A DNA stretch of 64,000 nucleotides from Gambelia wislizenii (lineage: Eukaryota; Chordata; Lepidosauria; Squamata; Crotaphytidae): positions 293,162,187-293,226,186 of the forward strand of contig JAUMIR010000001.1 of the NCBI GenBank assembly GCA_030847615.1, given 5' to 3'. Both the position numbers and the translations under genes were made by a program. The notes under the pieces are model-generated. The model saw nothing but the letters and a program-made list of their open reading frames with translations, did no database searches and was not told the origin of the DNA. Positions 1 through 12,103 of this stretch are shown here, piece by piece (the first letter of the stretch is position 1; every line of letters begins with the position of its first letter).

Positions 1-1262
1 TAAGGGAGCCATGAAGGCAGCCCTGCAGCTCCTTTCCAGTGCTTTGATATCGGATGAGGACTCATCCGAGGGCCCCAGCACTAGCGCCTCTGCCTCGGGG
101 GCTCTCCCCATGATTCAGGCAGACGACACTCAACTGCGCTCCTGGCCCCAATCTGAGGGACACGGAAAGTCCAAGTCTTCCAACAAGGCAGCTAAGGGCA
201 GGCCTTCAAAGGCAGCCCCCATTGCCCTGCATGCCAAAAAGAGGAAGAACCCTCCTTCCAACCATTCGTCTGAGGAATCCCTTGCGAACTCAGAGAAAGA
301 GCATCACCTCATGGATGCCGTCAGGGGATCTGGGATCCCCGATGACAACGCACTGGAAATTCTGAGCGATGGTACATCCATCTGCTCAACAAGATGCTGG
401 CCACCCTGGAAATCTCCCCATCCGACCAGAAGGAGACACCTTCAACATCCTCCACCAACGAGAAGGTAGCAGCAGTGATGCACACCACTCGCCCTAAGAA
501 ACCAGAGCTCCCCTTCCCAGAGGCCTTCTGGAACTGGTAACCGATGAGTGGGACAGGCCCTCCTTGGGAAGGAGGGGCACCACGGTGGCCCAGAAGTACT
601 ACAATGCCAGCCGGCACCACCTCAAAAGTCTGAAGCCAGCAGTGGTCGACAAACCAGTTGCCTCTCTTGTTTCCAATTTTCTGGCTCCTAAGGAAGGCGA
701 GGGCTCCCTGAGAGACCCGGAGGAAAAAAGGGCTGATGCAGCCATCAGGAAGGCTCATGCCACAGCCCTAGGGGTAAGAGCCAACCTGGCTATATCCCTC
801 TTCTCGCGAGCTGCCATCGTTTGGGTGCAGGAGCTCATGGAAGTATAAGACCTGGGTACTTTACAAGACTCTTTTGAGGTTTTTACGTGCCCTCTTCTTT
901 ACAGCAGACACTGCTCAAGATGCCATGATCTTCTCAGCCAGAGCCATCGGGGCCCTGACGCTAGCCAGGAGATCAATATGGCTGAAACACTGGCAAGTGG
1001 ATGCCCCCACCAGAGCTGCTCTTGCCTCCTCCGCATTCAAGGGCCTTAAGCTCTTTGGTGAAGAGGCCCTGAATGACATCCTCATCGAAACCAAGGACAA
1101 GAAACAGGCAATGCCCTCTGCCCTCAAGAAGTCAAACAAGAAGAGTGGGAGACGCTCATTTCAGACCTCCCACTCCTTTTGTTCCTCAAGGGGATTTGGG
1201 AAGCAGAGGAACTACAGCTCTTTTCGCCCCGCTTGGGTCAAGCCAAACTATGTCATCAGATA
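1..1262 (+). pseudogene. DIRS gag-like ORF remnant (copy 1)
   Basis: Fragments at 11-469, 564-848 and 874-1263 match successive parts of the gag-like ORF of the second DIRS copy. The first contains an ALQLLSSALISDEDSSEGPS-type stretch like the acidic region near 21550 in copy 2. The second contains the WDRPSLGRRGTTVAQKYY region, and the third contains the AARSIWLKHW and KDKKQAMPSALKK regions followed by the basic C-terminus. Changes of frame near 470-560 and a stop near 847 separate them. The product of DIRS ORF1 is thought to be a nucleocapsid-like protein. No intact product can be made here. Confidence 0.75.
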
Positions 1263-3230
1263 AGCTTCAGGGACCCAGTCAAATGCCAACAGAAGGGGAA
1301 CTTCTCAGTAACAAAGGGGAGGCCCCCGTCAACAATCCTGACTCAGAGTCATCCCCAGTGGGTGGCAGACTCAATCTGTTCCTTGCGACTTGGTCAAACT
1401 TGACGGCAGACAGGTGGGTAATAGCCACGATAGCCCATGGTTCCAGATCAAGTTTGACACAAAATCAAGGGGCAGATCCCTTCCACCCCAGTTCCCAAAA
1501 ACCCACAAAAAGCAAGGGACCTAACAGACACCATAGCCCACCTATGGGACATCACTGCCATAGAAGAGGTTTCAGAATCTCAATGTTTCTCAGGGGTGTA
1601 CTCCTTCTTCTTCATGGTTCCGAAGAAGGACGGCAGCCTCCGGTCCATCCTGGACCTAAAATGCACCAACTCCCGCGTTACCTACAAGCAGTTCAGGATG
1701 GAAACTCTCATGTCCATCAGGGAAGCCCTGCAGCCAGGGGATTTTCTAGCCTCTCTGGATCTTTCGGAAGTGTACCTGCACATCATGATTCACGAGCACA
1801 GCAAGCAATACCTCAGCAATACCTGTTTTGCATTTGGGGATCAACATTTCCAGTTCAGAGCTCTACCCTTCGGCCTGGCCTCTGCACCAAGAGTCTTCAC
1901 CAAGATTCTGGTGGTACTTATCGCCAACCTGAGGTCCCAGGGAATCCATCTGTACCCTTACCTGGACGACATCCTACTCAGGGCCTCCTCCCTGGCAAAG
2001 GCAGAAAGGGATCTGCAGATCACAATTCGCTACCTGCAGGACCACAGTTTTCTGGTAAATTTCAAAAAGAGCAACCTGTTTCCCGCACACCCTTGTCCAC
2101 CTGGGAGTACAGATGGACACCTTCAAATCCGAAGTCGCCCTTTTGCGGGAATTGCAGGTGATGCTTCTGCGGGAAGCATGCACAGTCAGGTCACAGAGGA
2201 CAGTTCTACTATCCTCACTGGCCAGGCTGCTAGGCCTCATGATTTTGGCGATTGGGGTGGTTCCCTGGGCGCGTTTCCACTCCAGACCACTCCAGGCCTT
2301 CCTCATCCCCTATCAGAAGGAGATCACGTTAAGGAGGTCCCTTCTCCTTCTTTTACCTCAGCAAGTGAAGGACTTGTTAACCTGGTGGACCAGGGAGAAC
2401 TCAGTATCCAAGGGCTCTCCATTCACCATCACACACCCGGTCCTGGTTACCTCGGATGTGATCCTGTGGGGCTGGGGTGCACACTGCCAGGGGCAAGTGA
2501 CACAGGGGCTCTGGAGCCCACAGGAACAATCGCACAGCATCAATTGGCTGGAGCTACGGGCAGCGCGCCTAGCCCTCCAGCACTTCACGCCTGTCCTGAA
2601 GAACTGAACCGTCATGGTAATGACAGCAACACCACAGCCCGCTCTTACATAGTAACACAGGGCAGCTTGAGATCCAGGTCCCTGCAACAAGAGGCAGATC
2701 TCCGATTCCACTGGGCAGAAGAGACGATGTTGTCTCTCACCGCTTAGTACCCTCAGGGGAACCTCAATCAACAAGCAGACTATTTGAGAAGGAACCTGGT
2801 CCTCCCAGGGGAATGGGAACTGAATCAGGAGGTGTTTCTCGGGATTCAGGCCAGGTTCGGCTCATTGGAGGTGGACATGTTCGCAATTTGGTCCAACACA
2901 AAACTGAGCAGGTTCTTCTCCAGGTTTCCACACCACAACGCCGAGGGCACAGACGCCCTATGATCCCGTTGGCCGATAGGCCTCTTGTACTTGTTCCCTC
3001 CCCTTCCACTCATAGGGAAGGGGTGTCAGAAGATCCGCCAGGAGAAGGCACAAGTAGTCCTGGTGGCCCCTCGCTGGCCAAGAAGACCTTGGTTTTCTGA
3101 TCTGATGGAATTGGTGATCGAGGAACCCTGGCGCCTGCCACAGAGGGCAGACCTGCTTCACCAGGGACCAGTTTTCCATCTGGACCCAAGCTGGCTTCAG
3201 TTGACAGCATGGAGCATCAGGCCTTGAGAG
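1263..3230 (+). pseudogene. DIRS reverse transcriptase/RNase H remnant (copy 1)
   Basis: The best preserved stretch is 1596-2090, with the RT motifs KKDGSLRSILDLK, ASLDLSEVYLHI, FRALPFGLASAPRVF and YLDDILLRA. The RNase H part follows in other frames near 2113-2607 (GWGAHCQGQVTQGLW, ELRAARLALQHF). The C-terminal extension, with LFPPLPLIGKGCQKIRQEKA, is at 2985-3227. An in-frame TGA near 2960 and several frameshifts disable it. This copy is useful as an outgroup: it shows the frame that the second copy should follow around 24547. Confidence 0.8.
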
Positions 3231-4142
3231 ACCATGGCTATGAGGATTCGGTCATTAGCACCTTGCTTTCCTCGAGACATGTTTCCACCAAGAGAATCTA
3301 TGAAGCCATATAGCAAGCCTTCAAAAGATGGTGTGCCCTGCGACAGCTGAACTGCGAGGAGGCCTCAGTGAGGCACGTCCTCACTTTTCTGCAAAAGGGC
3401 CTAGATGCAAGACTCTGTCCCAACACCTTGAAAAGACAGGTAGCGGCCCTCTCCACCTTCATCACAGGTCAGGGCAGAACCCAGTTGTCCTCACATCATC
3501 ACGTCCCACGTTTCCAGAAGGGCGCCTATATAATCTTACTTCCCGTCCACCACAGGTTCCCGTCGTGGAACCTCTCCTTAGTTCTTTGGCAGCTGATGAG
3601 GGAGCCATTTGAACCTCTCTGTAAGGTGTCAACCAGGACACTCACCATCAAGGAAGCCTTCCTAATGGCCATCGTTTCGGCTCGAAGATTCTCAGAGCTA
3701 GCTGCGCTCTCGGTGAGAGAACACCTGTTCTTTCAACAAAGATGTAGTGACTCTTCACCCTGACCCATCATTCAAGCCTAAGGTCATCTCTGAGTTTCAC
3801 GTGTCACAACCAATTGTCCTGCCTTCCTTCTGCCTGAATCCAGCCACACGGCCCCCTTCCGACGTTGCGATTCCTGTTTGTTTCCTTTTCACAGGCATCA
3901 TTGGGAACCAGGGCCTCGCAGCAAACCATCTCTACATGGATAAAGGCCTGCATATTTGCGGCCTACGACTCAGCCAAACTCCCCAGACCTTCAGGAGTCA
4001 TGGCTCATTCAACCAGATCGGTGGCAACTTCCGCCATCTTTTTCACCAGCGCTTCCCTAGCAGAAATCTGCAGGGCAGCAACCTGGAGTACTCCCTCCGC
4101 TTTTATCAGACACTAGAAGGTGGACAAGTTCCGCTCTGCTGA
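3216..4142 (+). pseudogene. DIRS tyrosine recombinase remnant (copy 1)
   Basis: The N-terminal part reads RDHGYEDSVISTLLSSRHVS and is broken by TAG near 3310. A longer open part at 3368-3763 carries CPNTLKRQVAALSTFI, VHHRFPSWNLSLVL and the catalytic-arginine region SARRFSELAALS. The HSTRSVATSAIFF (HxxR) and ICRAATWSTPSAFIRH segments follow at 3865-4116 in another frame. The match to the recombinase at 24573-25865 is continuous. Tyrosine recombinase in place of an integrase is the defining trait of DIRS elements. Confidence 0.8.
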
Positions 4143-4254
4143 AGCAACCTTCGGTCATAGAGTGCTTCAGGAGGTGATCAAGGACCAACTCTTCCTTCTC
4201 TGCAGTCACTTTCCACCCTTTAGTTTCAGTCTGGCTTGGGCATGTCCCACAGCT

Positions 4255-4352
4255 AAGGACCCGTATCTTCCCCTCCCCTCAGAGAATGCCACATTGGTCA
4301 CTTACCGTGAAGGTGCATTCTTGAGGGGATGGATAATACGGGTCTTCCCCAC
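4255..4352 (+). repeat. DIRS internal complementary region (copy 1)
   Basis: This segment contains, as reverse complement, the outer end of the right terminal repeat. The 15 bases at 4283-4297 are the exact reverse complement of CCAATGTGGCATTCT at 4630-4644, and the flanks (GTGAAGGTGCATTCTTGAGG and its partner near 4600) also pair with at most one mismatch over tens of bases. DIRS elements use such a region as the template for joining their two ends into a circle. Confidence 0.7.
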
Positions 4353-4451
4353 CCAGTGACTGCATCCTTGCTTGTATCCCGAAGTAGGGCAGCTGCCCTT
4401 AATGTTATCTTTGGATTCTCCAGTATTACTCGATTTCTCCTTTAGTCTTTT

Positions 4452-4645
4452 TCAGGGCTTTGCTAGTCAGTGAACTGGCCTCGTGGACTCAGGATGGAGG
4501 AGACAAAGGAATCTAAATTACAAAGACCTGATGTAACTTCCTGCTTCCACCTGGGCGGTGACTGACGTAACCCACAACTAGGAACCCGTATCATCCATCC
4601 CCTCAAGAATGCACCTTCATGGTGAGTGACCAATGTGGCATTCTG
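4452..4645. repeat. DIRS right terminal repeat (copy 1)
   Basis: It starts like the right repeat of copy 2, with GGGCTTTGCTAGTCAG and then ACTGGCCTCGTGG, and ends in TGTGGCATTCTGG. The middle is diverged. The host intron resumes at about 4646. Confidence 0.7.
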
Positions 4646-4886
4646 GCTTCTCCTTTATTTTTTAATGACCAGGAGGGGCCTGAGCTCTCCTGCTTTTTTT
4701 TTTTTTTTGGTAGTTTTTGTCGTTATTCAGAGCCAGCTGAATTCTGCATGTAAATGGTTTTTGTAGAATTTACAGTGATATACATATGAATGTGTGTTGT
4801 GTGTCCTTAGATTTACCTTTTCAACTGACTTAGACAAAAACACTGACAACTTTGACAACTTTTACATTTTTGTTTCTCTTGTGAAG
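4646..4886. other. ACVR1 intron tail before the transmembrane exon
   Basis: Unique-looking intron sequence with a T run at about 4686-4699 and a pyrimidine-rich stretch before the AG acceptor at 4885-4886. No other element is seen. Confidence 0.6.
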
Positions 4887-5104
4887 GGCATCCACTTCAA
4901 GGGGAAGCTGTGGGTTACACCATGGAAACGCTTATCATTTTTATTCTGGCTTCGGTTATGATGCTGATAATATTTTCTGCGCTAGTGGTGCTGATCATCC
5001 GGAAAGTGCAGCAGCATTATATGGAAAGGCTCAATTCAAGGGATGCAGAATATGGAACAATTGAGGGACTCATAGCCTCAAATGTTGGTGACAGCACGCT
5101 GGCA
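4887..5104 (+). CDS. ACVR1: ACVR1 exon: transmembrane and juxtamembrane segment
   Basis: This exon encodes the end of the extracellular stalk, the single membrane span and the juxtamembrane segment of the type I receptor. It begins in a split Gly codon after an AG acceptor at 4885-4886 and ends with GCA before the donor GTAAGT at 5105. The membrane span is the hydrophobic run starting METLIIFILASVMMLIIFSA, followed by a basic stop-transfer segment (IRKVQQHYMERL). The juxtamembrane part RDAEYGTIEGLI and NVGDSTLA is close to mammalian ACVR1. The stalk and membrane span themselves look diverged, as is common in this family. An ATG at 4922 is internal, not a start; the signal peptide and ligand-binding exons are upstream of the window. 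Confidence 0.92.
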
Positions 5105-6788
5105 GTAAGTAAACTGTGTCTTGTGATCTGTTGCTATTCATGTAACAGCACTTACCTACTTTTGTTTCTGTGGGACTGCCAAAAACGTGACTTGTAAAAC
5201 ACTGCATACTACACAATCTCCATTTATACCCCCTTTATAGGAAAGACACAGGGAAGCCAGTAAGGAGTAGTGGGTAGGATTCTGGACTGGTGAAATCAGT
5301 GTCAAATTCTTCTTCCAGCCTCTATTTTCAAAAGGGCCAGCCATTTTCAAGGTCTCTTGCAAGGACAAAAGGGAATAAATGGCACGCACACTGCCACTGC
5401 TGTTGTGTGGAGGAAGAGAAGAGGTTTCATGTTTATTTATTTAATTTATGCATCCAGCTGTGCGTAGGTGCATTTGATTCATAAGCTGCCGCAGCAATGG
5501 AACTTCTCTAGGCAATTTATGGGGATCAAAACAAACAAAATTGTAAAGAAACAATGCCATGGTAAAATCCCAAATCATTTCAAAATAAAGGGCAAGAAAA
5601 AAAACTTTGTAGTCACGCATCTGATATAAAAACGAGGGGGAAGGAATAAAATTCTCAGAGCTAAAAGAGGACAAAAACATACCTTAATTTGAAAGTCCCT
5701 GGAAAATAGGTCTTCGCCTAATGCCAGAAAGAAGGTATTAGGGAGCCACTCCTGAAAAAGTCCCTTTTGCTCTACTAGGCAGAAGCACTCAGGGAAGGGG
5801 CTAGATCGAGGAAGGCACATTCTTTTACAGACTGAGGTCTTGTACACAGTCCTTTATAATTGCAAAGTCCTTCACAGTGCAAGATCAGTACTTTGAACTT
5901 CGTCCTGGATGCTGGTGAAGCTGTTTGTATGTTTAAATGACAGATGCAGAAAAAGAAGGGATACTGCCATTGCTTGTGTGAGACTTTGTTCTCCCTGGCT
6001 TCTTCTCTCCCCACCCCCCACCTTTTTGCTGTACTGCTTCTGCCCTGGCAGACTGGGCAGCCCATCTGGGTAATCAAATCCCAATGTGGATATCTGAACC
6101 TCATCCACTATATAAAAATGAGGGAATTGACTAAAGGTATATCCTGTATAAGTGGGAGAGGAAAGTTGTGTCCAGTCCAGTCCAAGAAGATCATCAGATG
6201 CCCTTAATATGATGTTACACAAACACCAGGAGATCACCAAAGGGCTTACTTATCAGACGTCGTCATCCTTATCCCATGCTGGTTCTGTGCTGCCCGTGTT
6301 TCTTCTTATTCATGGCTTAAGTTGTGAATAGATTGCCCGTTCTGTTCCTGTCATGGAATGATGGGCGAGCGAAAAGGAGCCCCATTATGCTGGCACAATG
6401 TCAGTGTCACTGGGAAGTCCCTGCCAAACACTTCCAGTTGAGATCGGGACATTGAGGTAAGTGTCAAAAAACACACACACAAAAAAAAACAAAACAAAAA
6501 ACCCCCCCATTACTTGGGGTTTTTAAAATGTGTGAATTTTATTTTTGAATTTCCCGTGCAAGAATGGCCAGGATTTCCTTTCCAGGAAGTGGATGGGGCT
6601 CTGGGAGACCTCCATTCATTCCTGGCTGCCGGAGGAAGGGAGCAGTTTTTATGCTGGGATTAAGGTACGTCTGATTTTTTTTAAGTCCTACAGGTACGGG
6701 AGTGGGGCAGGAAATAGCTGGCGAGATGGGGACGCTATATTTGGACCCCGTCTGATAATCTTCCAAGTTACAGGGGAGAAATAAAATA
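5105..6788. other. ACVR1 intron, no clear gene or element
   Basis: I see no exon here. There are short low-complexity A and C runs near 6470-6510. Open frames on either strand lack recognisable domains. Confidence 0.5.
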
Positions 6789-7467
6789 CAGTCATCCCTT
6801 CACATTCGTAGGGGTTAGGTTCCACAGACCACCGCGAATGTGAAAATTCGGCAAATAATGACTGCCCTCCCCTTCCCCCGCCAAAGCGACCACAGGGCCT
6901 CCGGAGGCCCCATAGTCACTTTCCCCCGCCTTCCCACTCCCTCCCAAGGCCTTCACGGGGCCTCCAGAGACTTCCCGAGGCCCCGTGGATGCCTCCCCGG
7001 CCCTCCCCCCTCCCTCCCCAGGCGTTCACAGGGCCTCTGAAGGCCCGTGGTCACCTCCCCAGCCCTCCCCCTCCCTCCCCAGGCCTTCACGGGGCCTTCA
7101 GAGAGTCTCTGGAGGCTCTGTGATCACCTCCCCAGGCCTTCAGGGGCCTTCGGAGGCCCCGTGGATGCCTCCCCAGCCCTCCCCACTCCCTCCCCTGGCC
7201 TTCATGGGGCCTTCGGAGAGTCTCCGGAGGTCCCGTGGATGCCTCCCAGGCCCTCCTCCCTCCCTCCCAAGGCCTTCACGGGGCCTTCGGAGAGTCTCCG
7301 GAGGCCCCGTGGATGCCTCCCCAGCCCTCCCCCAGCCCTCCCAAGGCCTTCACAGGGCCTCCGGAGGCCCCTTCTCACTGCTTTTGGGGGGGGCGGGGGG
7401 GGGGCTCCCAAAATCGTGAATATTCAAAATCGTGAATGCTAAGTTCGCAAATGTGGAGGGGCAACTG
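6789..7467 (+). mobile_element. TA-flanked Tc1/mariner-type MITE with inner GC-rich minisatellite (copy A)
   Basis: The ends are CAGTCATCCCTTCACATTCG on the left and the inverted partner of CAGTTGCCCCTCCACATTTG on the right, flanked by TA at 6787-6788 and 7468-7469. This TIR and TA pattern resembles Tigger-like mariner elements. The middle (about 6890-7400) is a decayed tandem array of GGCCTTCACGGGGCCTTCGG-type units. Long open frames inside are products of the repeat, not genes. Related copies are at 28539, 29877 and 36367. Confidence 0.8.
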
Positions 7468-7945
7468 TAAGAGCATCACTTGTCCCTCCTAATCAACGGT
7501 AGCTTAGGGAGAAAAGGAAATGCTTTCTAATCTCACAGGGGCTAAGCTGCAAGTCACATGAATACTTGAAGCCTGCCTGTGGAATATGGCCTGCATGTAT
7601 TATGGGCTAGGGATGCACTGTATCTTGTGGGGAGAAAGGGGAAGGGATGAAACAAGACTCGGCAGTGTGTGCCAGTACAGGTACAGTGCAATCCCTATAA
7701 TTTTAGCGTCTGTCAGGACAAGCAGGCAGATGCTCCCTGGAGCCTCTTTCTTGCTCTGGGTCTGTGACCTTGCCTCTCCTTGTTCCAAGCAGACTCCTGA
7801 TCTTATGCCTGAAGGTTCTTACCTTTCTCCAATCCATCCTGCTGCAGCTAACACAACAGAATCACTTGCTTTCTGAGGTATTGTCTATACGGGGGGGGGG
7901 GAGGGAATATGAACATGTTCAGAAAGGCAGACGTTCACAATGATG

Positions 7946-8483
7946 CGACCTGCCTACACAGCCCAAAGAGCCCCCCTAAATAAACTCTGCATGACCCCCT
8001 AGCCAGATGGCGACCACGAGTGATTTACTCGCAATTTTAAATCTGCTGTCATCAAATTAAAAAAAAAAAAAGTTTCCCAAAGTGCGCACAAACAACACTT
8101 CGTGTTTACAAATAAAAAAAATATAAAGAGTATGAGATCACTGTTTGTTTGACTTACTGGGCCCTTGCTTAGCCGAAAATCCAACATGGCAGCAGCAGCC
8201 GCTTTCTCTGTTTGCTAGTCCTGCCCCCTGTGCTTGTCCAGCCAATCAGATTGCATTGCCTGTTCATATCTGTGCAAATGAGTGTGTTCAAATGATTGCA
8301 CATTCAGAAGTCGTACAGAGCTTTTCAGAAAATCCGTATGAAGCCCCAGACGCAACACACATACTTTACAGTTGTTTTGGCTGCCCCCCTTCCAAATGAC
8401 ATGTATTTATGCAAATGATCATTTGAATGGATCAGTGATCTTTTGCATTGTGTACGTATTATTTTGACCATATAGACAGGACC
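7946..8483 (+). mobile_element. Non-autonomous DNA transposon, family sharing GAAAATCCAACA (copy A, diverged)
   Basis: It shares the motif CGAAAATCCAACATGGCAGC and the following CCAGCCAATCAG block with the copies at 12104-12707 and 53983-54603. The ends (GACCTGCCTACACA and TATAGACAGGACC) are weak inverted repeats. No coding potential is seen. Boundaries are approximate. Confidence 0.5.
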
Positions 8484-11400
8484 TGAGATGGTGGACTGTG
8501 CATGTGGAAGTCAGGAGTGGCCCAAACTGGAAAGGAGATTATGTTACTCATCAGCAGAAGGATGGGACTGGAGGAGAAGAATATTTCTTGTGAAGAAGAG
8601 GTCTTCATGAAGGCAGTGGGGAATCTTTGCCCCCTAGTATATTTCAGCTCCCATAATCCATTACCGTTGGTCATGCTGGGAGGGAGCTGAAGGCCAAAAT
8701 ATCTCAGGGTCAAAGATTTTTCATCCCTGATTTGTAGTCTGGGAAACTTTAGGCCAGGCAGTCCAGACCTCTAATGTTGACTGGCATTTATTAGGTGGTG
8801 CTTACAGTCAACCTCTAGTAAGGTTGAACTACAGGCTTACCTCAATTAACAAAGCCTCAGACAAACAAACAAACAAACCCTGCTTTGTTGCAAAGTCTTT
8901 TTACAACCACACAGCCCCCTTTCCTTCTCCTTCTTTGTCTAGCTAGAGTTTTTTTAAGTAGCATTGGAGCTGGGCCAATGGTGAAGGAGGGCTGGAGAAA
9001 CAGACTTTGGATGTTGGGTTGTAGCAATGTGTTGGCAGTAAACAATGCAATAAAGCTTAAGCAGGGAAAGAATGGGATTCTACAAGTTAAAAAAAACAGG
9101 TGTATAAGTTTGGTCACAACATGGAAATTGTAAGAAAAGTGAAGGCTGGTGAAAGGAAACACCCCCACCCCACCCCTTAATGCATTTTAAGATCAGGTTT
9201 CATGTGGTCTCTAGACAGTTCAAAAAGTTTTTCTTTACATATATACACAAGGCTTATCTCAGCTGGTTGTTTCATTTTGCACACACACATTGCTAGCTGT
9301 AGATAAAAAATTTGCTGAAACATGTTGAACTGCTGTTCTTTTTTGTGGTGTAGGAATCTATCCTTATTTTTTCCATGTTATTTCTGCATCTGGTACCAAA
9401 TTTTCTGTTAAAGAAGGAATGCATTTACTTTGTTAACTGTGGTATGCTTGTATACGCTTGGGCCAGGATTGAGCCAGGTAAGCCTGAATTAACAAATATA
9501 TTTGGATCACCTTTTTTGGGGGGTCCCTCAGTTCTCCCCCTAGTGATCCTTAGTAACATGGCCACAAAATATTAAAAGTGGCTGTGCAGTTGAACTTCCA
9601 GTTTTATGTAGAGGTGGTTTTAAGCACAACATGGCTTCACATTTTTCTATAAGAAGCAGGGGTAAGGGTGGGAATTCTCGAATTGAGAGATGTTTCTGGG
9701 AAAGTAAAATGCACATATGAAAATTGACCTTGTTTCAGCACAGGTCTAAGACAACCGAGATGTGTGCATGTTTTATAGAGATGAAATTTGAAGAAGCCAA
9801 GGCCTTGAGCAAGGATTAGAAGAAATTTAGTATCAAGAAGCAAAGCCACATGTTCAGTACTTACTGAACTGACTTTAATAAGCCATACAGTAAAGCAGTA
9901 TAAATACTTATCAGGTGAACTTGGTCAAAATATAGTTTTTGTTTTTTTGAGTCCCATTTGTTCTTGGCAGTTCTTGTTACTTAAGCCAGGGATGCAGTGA
10001 GTGGAGGCTTGTTGTCAGTTGGATTATATGAATACCATGAATATTGATGCAGTACAAGGGCCTACACTATTGTATATCCTGAAGGTAGAATTAGTGGTAA
10101 CTCCATCATTCTTTTAGTGTATCTTTCTCGCTCAAATTTGCCTCCTAAATTGTTTTGCTGCCATCTTGTGGCCATACCTAAGTGATTAAAAATAGCATCT
10201 TGCTATATATGACATATAACAAAATATGATGTTTGTGTTTTCAGATTGGTAGTTTTTTTTAAAAAAAATAGAGAAACATATTTTACATTTGCAACTATTA
10301 GTAGTTATTCTAAATAGGAATGACTTGAAAATCTTATTCAACCCCATGCTAAAGCTAAAACAAAATGATGTTTAAAACGTCATATTTCAGTAATTTTTGG
10401 TTAATTTACAAGGAATTCTACAATTTAGCACATTTTAACAGTTCAGTTTTAATTGTCCAGTTAAGTTTTAATTGCCGTAACAAGCCATTTAAAACTATGA
10501 TGTCCAAGAATGGCATTCCTTTCAGGGGCATTCTTACATTTTTCCCCCTAAGGGCAAATCATTAGCTAATATGATTTTCGCTGACCTTCATTCATACCAT
10601 TTTCTTTTTGATTAAGAAATCACCTCTCCCAAGTTGCTGCATAGTTCTTGTAACCTATTTATAAAAAGACAAACCTTCCTTATATTTTCTAATGCAGGAT
10701 GATCATCGACTAAGGAATTATCAACTAGCTTGATCTGGAACATTCTGAATACAATTTCAAATTGACAGTAAATTACTGCCAAAATATACTGGAGTTTAAT
10801 GCCAGAGGAGGAGAAAGGAAGAAATAAAAATTGAAGATCTAAAGGCTAAATGGTCTAATTGCAGATTTGCAATTAATGAGAATATGTGTCATGCTGTCTT
10901 TACTAATGAAGTTAAAACAGCCATTTCAAATGCTTTGAGAGAAAACATTTCAGTGTTTTGCATAACTGGTATTTGACACCTTTAAAATGGAATAAGTAAA
11001 GAATTTAGCAAAACATTTACACTGGAGATGTGTGGGCCTAAGAGCAGACAATTTTGTATGTGGTGGGTGTGTGAGAAATATGCAAACATATTGGAAGGAG
11101 GTGGTTGTTATCCGAAAAAAGAATCACTACGTACTCTGTGTCTCTATAGTACTATGAAGAATATTTCTTGGATAAATAGATAGTATTGTGTCAAATAATA
11201 AACAGGAAACAGCTGATTATAACAGCAAGAACAGAAATGAACTCTAAATGGAAAAGTTACATGGACCATTAATACATGATTCACCAAGTAGGAGTTTGGA
11301 CTTGGTTGTATAGAGCAATGTCAACTTACTTAGTTTGTTTTTAACAGGGAGGAGAAAGGATGACTCATACAGAACTAGAAACATTTGGGTTTGAAAATGA

Positions 11401-12103
11401 ATTTGTTAATGTTTAAATGCTAGAAGATTAATTCATTGCCGTTAATAGTGATAACTGAAGAAGTTTTAGTTTGTCGAATTACATTGATTAATTTGTTACT
11501 TAAATTTTCAAAACAAACAATGGGCTTCTTCCTTGCTCAACCTGGCACTTTCCAGATGTGTTTGATGACAGGAGCCTTTGATGACAGGAGCCTGGGAATG
11601 GTGGCATTTGTAGTCCAGTAGAACTAGAAATTGACAGGTGGTGGGTGTTCTACAGCACCCTTAACCTAACAACCTGCTCAGTTTTTATTGTTGACCTGCA
11701 CTCTTTCCCCTGCCATGCATGCTGTTCACCCACCCTTCATATATCATGGATTTTTTGTGTGGATTAAAAAAGCTGAATTATATTCATTACAGTTAGAGGA
11801 CACTAATCAACTGCAGCACTGAAGTGCAGCAGTGACATCAAAGATCAGTTGGTGAACCAGAGGTAGATAATTCTTAATCAGAAATGTTTTAGTGTCTCTG
11901 AGCATCTGCAGAGAATTTTCCAACACTTTTGCATGATTGCATCCTTTGTGAAGTTGAAGGCTTTCGCAGCCGGCATCCATAGATTTAAAAAGTTATTTCC
12001 CAGCCTTAGATTAGTACTGTATAAGAAGTTTTGTATACAAATTGAATAAGCTTGTTACTTTTTGGAACACATATTTTCAACAGAGCAGTGTAGTTGATAC
12101 ATA
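8484..12103. other. ACVR1 intron, mostly unassigned AT-rich sequence
   Basis: No exon is recognised. A short stretch at about 11951-11989 (GAAGTTGAAGGCTTTCGCAG) matches the terminal region of Penelope-like elements found elsewhere in the window. A short direct duplication of TTTGATGACAGGAGCCT lies near 11560-11592. The rest shows only small A/T runs. Confidence 0.5.

Larger units (their letters stand above)
1..4645 (+). mobile_element. DIRS retrotransposon, copy 1, decayed, left end outside the window
   Basis: This is a DIRS-type retrotransposon remnant in the ACVR1 intron upstream of the transmembrane exon. In order it shows gag-like, reverse transcriptase/RNase H and tyrosine recombinase remnants, an internal complementary region near 4255-4352 and a right terminal repeat near 4452-4645. 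The same order occurs in the better copy at 20019-26339, and the proteins are clearly similar. All reading frames carry stops and frameshifts, so it is dead. It differs enough from the second copy, including its terminal sequences, to be a separate subfamily. The left terminal repeat lies before position 1. Confidence 0.85.

Noticed and set aside
6840..7442. Pro/Ser-rich open frames on both strands
   Set aside because: Minisatellite inside MITE copy A, not genes.
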